From positions 56,351 to 120,350 of the forward strand of contig NZ_JABJVY010000018.1 of NCBI RefSeq assembly GCF_040750475.1: DNA of 64,000 nucleotides, written 5' to 3'. Below, piece after piece: positions 58,478 through 64,000 of this stretch (within the stretch, counting starts at the first letter, position 1; each line of letters opens with the position of its first letter). A program made the position numbers and the translations under genes. The stretch comes from Amorphus sp040750475. GTDB lineage: Bacteria; Pseudomonadota; Alphaproteobacteria; Rhizobiales; Amorphaceae. Below the pieces are notes generated by a model. That model was not told the origin of the DNA. It did not search any database and saw only the letters and a program-made list of their open reading frames with translations.

Positions 58478-59377
58478 ATGGAATTCAAGCGGCTTAAATA
58501 TTTCGTCGCGGTCGCGGAAGAACGGCATTTCGGCCGCGCCGCGGCCCGCCTCGACATGGCGCAACCGCCGCTGTCCCGGCAGATTTCGCAGCTCGAGAAA
58601 GATCTCGGCGTGCTGCTGTTCGATCGCAGCCGCAGCCAGATCGAGTTGACCCAGGCCGGCGAGGCGCTGTTTGAGCGCGCCCGCGAAATCCTCGACCGGC
58701 TGGATGCCGCCTATCGCGAGGTCCGCGTCATAGGGACCGGCGGGGCCGGTTGGCTGCGCATCGCCTTCGTCGGATCGGCCACGCACGGCCCCCTGCCCAA
58801 CCTGATCAAATCCTACCGCTCGCACTATCCGGAAGTGGATCTGTCCCTGTCGGCGATGAACAACGCCGAGCAGAAGCGTGCGTTGATCCAACGCGAGATC
58901 GATATCGCCGTCGCCCGGCCGTCACTCGACGACGAAGGCTTTCGCGGCGTGTTGCTTCACCATGAGCCGCTGATCCTGGCGATTCCGGACAACTCGCCGC
59001 TCAACAACGACAAGCCGCTTCGGCTCAAAGAGCTGAGAAACGAGACGTTCGTGCTCTACCCAAACCGACCGCGGCCAAGCTTCGCCGACCATATTCTCGA
59101 AACCTGCCGCGGCGAGGGCTTCGAGCCGGCGGACATCGTCCCCGCGCAGGACTATCAGACGGCCATCAGCCTCGTGTCCGTTGGGGTCGGCCTGTCGTTG
59201 GTGCCCGCGTCCGTTTCCAGCACCCAGCGCGCAGGCGTCCGCTACCGCACCTACACCGGCAACAATCCCGGCACGTCGCTGACCGTTCACGCGCGGCTCG
59301 ACAGCCGCTCGCCGCATGTCATGAACTTCTTCGAGATCGTTAAGCGGTATTCTCGCAAGAGCCAGCTCTGTCGCTAA
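58478..59377 (+). CDS. LysR family regulator, CatR/ClcR-like
   Basis: A 299-residue LTTR. MEFKRLKYFVAVAEERHFGRAAARLDMAQPPLSRQISQLEKDLGVLLFDRS matches the CatR/BenM/ClcR group, which responds to muconates. It is unusual in being the last gene of the operon, co-directional with its likely targets and 12 bases after the hydrolase gene, where such regulators are normally divergent. Confidence 0.92.
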   Translation: MEFKRLKYFVAVAEERHFGRAAARLDMAQPPLSRQISQLEKDLGVLLFDRSRSQIELTQAGEALFERAREILDRLDAAYREVRVIGTGGAGWLRIAFVGSATHGPLPNLIKSYRSHYPEVDLSLSAMNNAEQKRALIQREIDIAVARPSLDDEGFRGVLLHHEPLILAIPDNSPLNNDKPLRLKELRNETFVLYPNRPRPSFADHILETCRGEGFEPADIVPAQDYQTAISLVSVGVGLSLVPASVSSTQRAGVRYRTYTGNNPGTSLTVHARLDSRSPHVMNFFEIVKRYSRKSQLCR

Positions 59378-59398
59378 CCCTGCTTGGGAATGTTACCG

Positions 59399-60139
59399 TC
59401 ACCCCGCGTCTGCGGCAGCTCCTCCAAGATAGGTCGCGATCACCCGCTCATCCTGAGCCAGGTCGGCAGCCTTCCCCTCCAGCCGAACCTTCCCCTGTTC
59501 GAGAACGTAGGCGTAGTCGGCGATTTTCAGGGCCATCCGCGCATTCTGTTCGACAAGCAGAATCGAGTGTCCGACGTCGCGCAAGCGCTCGATGATGGCA
59601 AACATGTCCTTGATGATGAGCGGGGAAAGGCCGAGGGACGGCTCGTCCAGAAGCAGGACGTCCGGCTGCCCCATAAGGGCCCGACCAAGCGCAAGCATCT
59701 GTCGCTCGCCACCCGACAGCGTGCTGGCCCGCTGGTGGCGGCGTTCCTGGAGGCGCGGGAACATCTGATAGACCTTCTCACGCTCCGAGCGGGCCTCGGT
59801 GCGGCCTTGCCGCTGGCGGACAAAACCGCCCACCAGCAGATTGTCAGCCACGCTCATGCTGCCGAACAGCTCCCGTTGCTCCGGAACGAGACAGATGCCG
59901 CGCCGGAACCGCTCCTCGATCGAAAGCCCGCTCAAGTCTTCCCCGCCCAGATCGACGGTCCCGCCATAAGGCAAGGAGCCCGCAACCGCCGACAGCAACG
60001 TGGTCTTCCCCGCCCCATTGGGACCGAGAACCGCCACGATCGCCCCTATGGGCAAAGTCATCTCGACGCCGGAGACGGCCTTCACCGCACCGTAGCTGAC
60101 ATCGAGCCCGCGGATAGAGAGCGCCTGATCGCCGCTCAT
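59399..60139 (-). CDS. LIV-type ABC transporter ATP-binding protein LivF (second system)
   Basis: A 246-residue ATPase: Walker A GPNGAGKT, signature LSGGERQMLALGRALM, Walker B VLLLDEPSLGLSP, LVEQNARMAL. Its start codon overlaps the stop of the LivM-LivG fusion gene by four bases. Last gene of the minus-strand importer operon, converging on the LysR gene. Confidence 0.93.
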   Translation of the reverse strand: MSGDQALSIRGLDVSYGAVKAVSGVEMTLPIGAIVAVLGPNGAGKTTLLSAVAGSLPYGGTVDLGGEDLSGLSIEERFRRGICLVPEQRELFGSMSVADNLLVGGFVRQRQGRTEARSEREKVYQMFPRLQERRHQRASTLSGGERQMLALGRALMGQPDVLLLDEPSLGLSPLIIKDMFAIIERLRDVGHSILLVEQNARMALKIADYAYVLEQGKVRLEGKAADLAQDERVIATYLGGAAADAG

Positions 60140-61893
60140 TCCGCCGGCCCCAGATAGGCTTCGATCACCCGCGCATCGGCGCGCACGGCATCGGGCGTTC
60201 CTTCGGCGATTTTCGACCCGAACTCCAAGACGATAAGCCGATCGGTCAGGTTCATGATGAAATTCATGTCGTGTTCCACGATGAGAATGCCCATGCCTTC
60301 CGCCTTGAGCTGACGCAGCAGAGCGCCCAGTGCCTCCCGCTCCTGATGGCGCAAGCCGGCTGCGGGCTCGTCGAGGAGCAAGGCAATCGGATCGGATGCC
60401 AGGGCGCGGGCGATTTCGACCAGCCGCTGTTGACCGAGAGCGAGAACCGACGCCTTTTCTCCGCTGAGCTTGCCGAGCCCCACGCGATCGAGCTGACGCT
60501 GGGCTTCCGCCATCATCCGGGCCTCTTCGTGCCGATCGAGGCCGAAGACACTCGAAACGATACCTGCGCGGCCGCGCCGATACGCCCCCAGCGCCACGTT
60601 TTCGAGAACCGTCAGATCCGGCTGCAAATGGACGTGCTGGAACGTTCGGGACACGCCCTTGGCGGCAATGATCCGCGCCGGCTTGCCCTGTACGGCCTCG
60701 CCCCTGATCTCGATGCGGCCGGAGGTGGGATGCGCAACCCCGGTGATGAGGTTGAAGAGCGTGCTCTTGCCGGCGCCATTCGGGCCGATCAGGCCGAGGA
60801 TTTCGCCGGTTCTGATTGTCGCGTCGAAGGATTTGACCGCACAGAAGCCGCCGAACATCTTCGTCACGTTCTCGATTTTGATGAAGTCCTCGCCCGACGC
60901 CGCGCCCCGACGTCGATCGAGCGGCTGCGCGCTTGGATCGGCTTTCGGGACGGAGCGCGGCAACCAGCCCATCACCAACCCAGAAACGCCGCTGCGCGCC
61001 CGGTGCAGGACCACGATCATAATGATCCCGAAGATCAAGAGCTCGAAATTACCGCTGACGCCGAGGAGTTGCGGAATGCCCTCCCGCAGACCCGAGCGGA
61101 TGAACTCGAACACGAACGGTCCGGCCACCGCACCCACGAGGCTCGCCGCACCGCCCAGCACCGTCATGAAGAGATAGTCGAGCGAGATCGTCACGCTGAA
61201 CGAGCTCGGCGCCACCACTGTCAGGAAGTGGGCCTGTAGCCAGCCGGCGAGGCTTGCCAGAATGGCGGCGATCACGAACAGGCGCAGCTTGAGCTGATTG
61301 GTGTCGACCCCCATGCTTTCCGCCATTTCGGCGAAACGCAGGCTGCGCATCGCACGGCCCGTGCGCCCACGCAGCATATTAGCGCAGCCCAAAAGCACGA
61401 CGAGCAGACAGGCCCACACGACCATCGTGAACACGCGCTGGTCGGCCAGGTCCGCGTTCAACACCGATGGGGACGGAATCTCCGAAATACCGTTGAAGCC
61501 GCCAAGAAACGGCAGCGAGCCGAAAAGATAAAATAGACTCAGACCCCAGGCCAGAGTCGCCAGCACCAGATAGTGGCCCGAAAGCCGAATGGTGATGGCG
61601 CCGATCACCCAACCAACGGCACCGGCCACAAGCAGGCTGACGGGTAGCGTTACGAATGGCGAGAAGCCCATTCGGGCGGTCAGATAGGCCGTGGTGTAGG
61701 CGCCGAGCCCCGCGAAGGCCGCCTGACCGAACGAGGTGATGCCCGCGACCCCGGCAAGCAACACCAATCCGGTGCACACGATCGCGTTCAGACCGACATG
61801 GCCCAGCGTGCTGACCCAGCCAAATGGCAACACGAGCGGAAGGGCGATGACCGCGACCACCGCCGGAAATGCGAAATAGAGCCTGCCGGACAT
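60136..61893 (-). CDS. LIV-type ABC transporter permease-ATPase fusion (LivM-LivG)
   Basis: A 585-residue protein. Residues 1-310 are a LivM permease with about eight to ten helices and the motif GITSFGQAAFAGLGAYTTAY. A linker of about 30 residues (PRSVPKADPSAQPLDRRRG) leads to a complete LivG ATPase (GPNGAGKST, GVSRTFQHVHLQPD, LLLDEPAAGL, IVEHDMNF). Fusions of this kind are known. The first LIV system at 9-13.7 kb keeps the two as separate genes. Confidence 0.92.
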   Translation of the reverse strand: MSGRLYFAFPAVVAVIALPLVLPFGWVSTLGHVGLNAIVCTGLVLLAGVAGITSFGQAAFAGLGAYTTAYLTARMGFSPFVTLPVSLLVAGAVGWVIGAITIRLSGHYLVLATLAWGLSLFYLFGSLPFLGGFNGISEIPSPSVLNADLADQRVFTMVVWACLLVVLLGCANMLRGRTGRAMRSLRFAEMAESMGVDTNQLKLRLFVIAAILASLAGWLQAHFLTVVAPSSFSVTISLDYLFMTVLGGAASLVGAVAGPFVFEFIRSGLREGIPQLLGVSGNFELLIFGIIMIVVLHRARSGVSGLVMGWLPRSVPKADPSAQPLDRRRGAASGEDFIKIENVTKMFGGFCAVKSFDATIRTGEILGLIGPNGAGKSTLFNLITGVAHPTSGRIEIRGEAVQGKPARIIAAKGVSRTFQHVHLQPDLTVLENVALGAYRRGRAGIVSSVFGLDRHEEARMMAEAQRQLDRVGLGKLSGEKASVLALGQQRLVEIARALASDPIALLLDEPAAGLRHQEREALGALLRQLKAEGMGILIVEHDMNFIMNLTDRLIVLEFGSKIAEGTPDAVRADARVIEAYLGPAE

Positions 61894-62936
61894 CAGTGCA
61901 CATCCTCATCGTGATGGGCGCCGAGCATGCTGGCTCGCCACAGCAAGATTGGAATAAGCAGGCCGAATACGATTACGTCTCGATACGTCGACGTATAGAA
62001 GGCGGAGAAGGCTTCGACGAAGCCCACGCCAAGCGCACCGATCGCGGCCAGCGGAAAGCTCGCCATTCCGCCCAGAACGACGCCGATGAAGCCTTTCAGG
62101 CTGATGATAAAACCGGAGTCGTAGTAAAGCGTCGTCGTCGGAGCGATCAAAATGCCCGATATCGTGCACATGAGCCCGCTGATCACGAACGCCACGACCC
62201 CACCACGCATGGGCGAAATGCCGACCAGTTGCGCCCCGCGCCGGTTGACGGCGGTCGCCGTCAGCACCTTCCCGAGAATCGAGCGCGAGAAGAACAGCCA
62301 AAGGCTCAAGATGACGACAATCGTCAGGAAGACGATGAACAGCACCTGGTAGGAAATGGACACCGAAAAGGCGCTCAGCCGGCCGGGGAAATAAGGTGGA
62401 ATCCGATATCCGTCCGGACCGAACAGAAGAAGCGTCGTGCCGATAAAAGCATAGTGGATGGCAACCGCCACGAACAGGAGCATGAGCGGGCTTGCGGAAT
62501 ACGTCGGCTGGAACGCCAGGCGATAGAGCGCGTAGGCGATCGGCAGCATCAGAGCCAACGTAATCAGCACGTTGACGATCAGCGGCGGATTGAGCGGCAC
62601 AAGGAAGATGGCCGCCAACACGGCGACGGCTGAAACCGCCGCAGCGAGGATGTGCTCGCCCCAGCGGGTGTCTTCCTTGCCGTGGAGGAGATGCTTGGCC
62701 GCGTTCGCGATCAACACGGCCAGCGCAAGAAGACCGGTAATCCAGACTGTGCCCGGCACGTCGCCCCTGGTCGCGGTCGCCAACGTGAACGAAGACAGGA
62801 TGACGAGATCGCCTGCAGCGACCCACAACACCCGTGTGACGAGGAAAACCAAGAGGATAGAAACGGCGAGCAGACTGTAAACGAGTCCGTTCGCCAGACC
62901 ATCCTGCGCGAGGATGGTGAACACGATAAGCGGCAT
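61893..62936 (-). CDS. LIV-type ABC transporter permease LivH (second system)
   Basis: A 347-residue permease, longer than the usual 290 owing to an additional segment around residues 80-125 (KHLLHGKEDTRWGEHILAAA). Contains DGLANGLVYSLLAVSILLVF and the loop LGKVLTATAVNRRGAQLVGI. Its stop codon overlaps the start codon of the LivM-LivG fusion by one base. Preceded by the disrupted binding-protein gene. Confidence 0.9.
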   Translation of the reverse strand: MPLIVFTILAQDGLANGLVYSLLAVSILLVFLVTRVLWVAAGDLVILSSFTLATATRGDVPGTVWITGLLALAVLIANAAKHLLHGKEDTRWGEHILAAAVSAVAVLAAIFLVPLNPPLIVNVLITLALMLPIAYALYRLAFQPTYSASPLMLLFVAVAIHYAFIGTTLLLFGPDGYRIPPYFPGRLSAFSVSISYQVLFIVFLTIVVILSLWLFFSRSILGKVLTATAVNRRGAQLVGISPMRGGVVAFVISGLMCTISGILIAPTTTLYYDSGFIISLKGFIGVVLGGMASFPLAAIGALGVGFVEAFSAFYTSTYRDVIVFGLLIPILLWRASMLGAHHDEDVH

Positions 62937-63015
62937 AGCCCGGCTACCTTGAGTGAAGTGGGCCGGCGTGAGCCGGCCTCTCCAAAGGTTTCAATATGCT
63001 GCGGAAAGATCTTCT

Positions 63016-63935
63016 TTATCGAAGGCTGAATGCGCCATCGCGGACTTCGACCAGCACGCGGGCGCGCTCGTCGACGCCGTAGTGGTCGTCCTCGCCGTAC
63101 TCATAGACGGCGCTGACGCCAGCCACTTCCCCACCCGCTTCGAGGGCGTCGCGCAGTGCCGCCCGGAATTCCGGCGTGCCCGGCTTCGCGGTCTCGCTGG
63201 CGGTCGCAACCGCGCTGTCGAGAAGCAGCACCGCATCCCACGCGTAACCGGCAAAAGGCTGCACGGTTTCGTCGCCCCACTCGGCCTGGAACGCCTTGAT
63301 GAAGTTCAGGGCCGGCGCTTTGCTCGGATGATCGTCGGGCAGCTCGTCGGCGACCACCATCGGGCTCGTGGGCATGACAGCCCCTTCGACCACACTGCCA
63401 CCGGTCTGGATGAATGTCTCCGCCACGGCACCGTGTGAGTGATAGATCGGGCCCTGGAAGCCCATGTCCCTCAGCGCGCGATGGGGCAGTACCGAGGCCG
63501 TCCCCGCGCCGCCGACATAGACCGCGTCCGCACCGGAGGAGACGATGTTGATGGCTTGGGCGGTGGCCGATGCGTCGGTGCGCGAGTAGCGTTCGCTTGC
63601 CACGATATCGAGGCCATGCGCTTTGGCCTGGGCCGTGAGCGCGTCGAGGTTCTGATCGCCCCAGCCATCGGCGAAGCCGATATAGGCAATCTTGTCGAAT
63701 CCCTGATCGACCATATCGGTGACGACACCGCCCACCATGATGTCGAGCGGCTGGGCGATGTTGAACACCCACTTTTGCGCGGACTCCGGAATGGTGATCG
63801 GCGCGAGCGGAAGCTGAACCGTTTGGGACTCCGCCGCGATCGAGAAGATCGGAGCCGTCGTCAGCACGGAACTGGAGCCGACGATGGCGTCGACGTGGTC
63901 TTCGTTGACGAACTGCCGCGCGTTGGCCTGCCCCC
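63016..63935 (-). pseudogene. LIV-type substrate-binding protein gene, 5' end cut off by IS insertion
   Basis: The readable part is the C-terminal three quarters of a peripla_BP_6 protein: QANARQFVNEDHVDAIVGSSSVLTTAPI ..., FNIAQPLDIMVGGVVTDMV, AYIGFADGWGDQNLDAL, PFAGYAWDAVLLLDSA. The normal signal peptide and first part of lobe I are missing: just upstream of QANARQ the sequence changes to that of an IS-like end. An internal start at 63867 would give a 283-residue protein without export signal. The importer at 59.4-62.9 kb is therefore probably without its own binding protein. Confidence 0.75.
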
Positions 63936-64000
63936 TGAAAAGTGGTCCTCCCTGAAGTAGGCTTTCGAGCCAGATGGAGGATGCAGGAATGCCCCAGAAG
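63936..64000 (+). mobile_element. Left end of an IS3-family-like insertion sequence (continues beyond window)
   Basis: From TGAAAAGTGGTCC at 63936 the sequence no longer fits the binding-protein gene. It ends with a ribosome site GGAGG (63976-63980) and ATG at 63989 followed by CCC CAG AAG (MPQK), the usual beginning of OrfA in IS3 elements of the IS51-like group, as I recall it. Only four codons fit in the window, so the family call depends on the end sequence and this start. The broken host gene supports insertion. Confidence 0.6.

Noticed and set aside
1..64000. Search for tRNA, rRNA, riboswitches, CRISPR arrays and prophage genes
   Set aside because: No stretch showed the expected structures or conserved sequences; the repeats present are dispersed palindromic elements without regular spacing.

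Overview
The window is about 64 kb of high-GC DNA, dense in metabolic genes, from an alphaproteobacterium, most likely of the Hyphomicrobiales (Rhizobiales). Three things suggest this. The ethylmalonyl-CoA pathway genes ecm and ccr lie divergently at the left end. TRAP and LIV-type transporters coupled to small catabolic operons are abundant. Mosaic palindromic intergenic repeats of the rhizobial RIME type occur at least six times. I found no rRNA, tRNA, CRISPR array or prophage. The only mobile element is the left tip of an apparent IS3-family element at the right edge.

Layout. 1-4.6 kb: ecm (cut by the window edge) and ccr, divergent, then an orphan betaine-type binding protein. 5.2-19.6 kb: a cluster that appears to be one regulon: PEP-mutase/isocitrate-lyase-type lyase, PrpF-type isomerase, TcuA-type tricarballylate dehydrogenase, a full LIV-type ABC transporter, aldehyde dehydrogenase, extended SDR, lactonase-like metallo-hydrolase, MmgE/PrpD-type dehydratase and a GntR/FCD regulator. 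Near-identical palindromes (core GTCAAC-N-GTTGAC) lie in front of the transcription units, and a related one lies at the regulator. Together these genes could import, oxidise, isomerise, hydrate and cleave a branched polycarboxylic acid. I consider this the best candidate for an undescribed system.

19.9-28.5 kb, minus strand: eight co-oriented genes (CaiB-type CoA-transferase, acyl-CoA dehydrogenase, MaoC hydratase, CitE-type lyase, TRAP DctQMP, acyl-CoA synthetase). They run divergently from an IclR gene, with two TGTCCATATATATGGACA-type palindromes between. 28.7-41.5 kb: IclR, an arylmalonate-decarboxylase-type enzyme with its catalytic residues intact, an FAD 2-hydroxyacid dehydrogenase with a ThDP enzyme, a TRAP operon with duplicated binding proteins, and a 1027-residue in-frame fusion of benzoylformate decarboxylase to an aldehyde dehydrogenase, divergent from a LysR gene.

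42.4-50.8 kb: a seven-gene minus-strand operon (signal-less SsuA/TauA-like protein, SsuD-like monooxygenase, fused TRAP permease, Tat-type binding protein, gamma-glutamyltransferase/HpxW-like hydrolase, two flavin reductases) facing an ArsR gene. This suggests salvage of an organosulfur or related compound. 51-54.4 kb: an HxlR-controlled trio of oxidoreductases. 54.4-59.4 kb: a decayed luciferase-family monooxygenase and an ortho-cleavage operon (intradiol dioxygenase, muconate-type cycloisomerase, SCP2-like protein, alpha/beta hydrolase, LysR). 59.4-64 kb: a second LIV transporter with a LivM-LivG fusion; its binding-protein gene is broken by the IS element.

Across the window the pattern is a catabolic island: many small import-and-degrade modules, each with its own regulator, whose products could reach central metabolism partly through the ethylmalonyl-CoA pathway. 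Functions are inferred from recognised motifs and context; no database search was possible.
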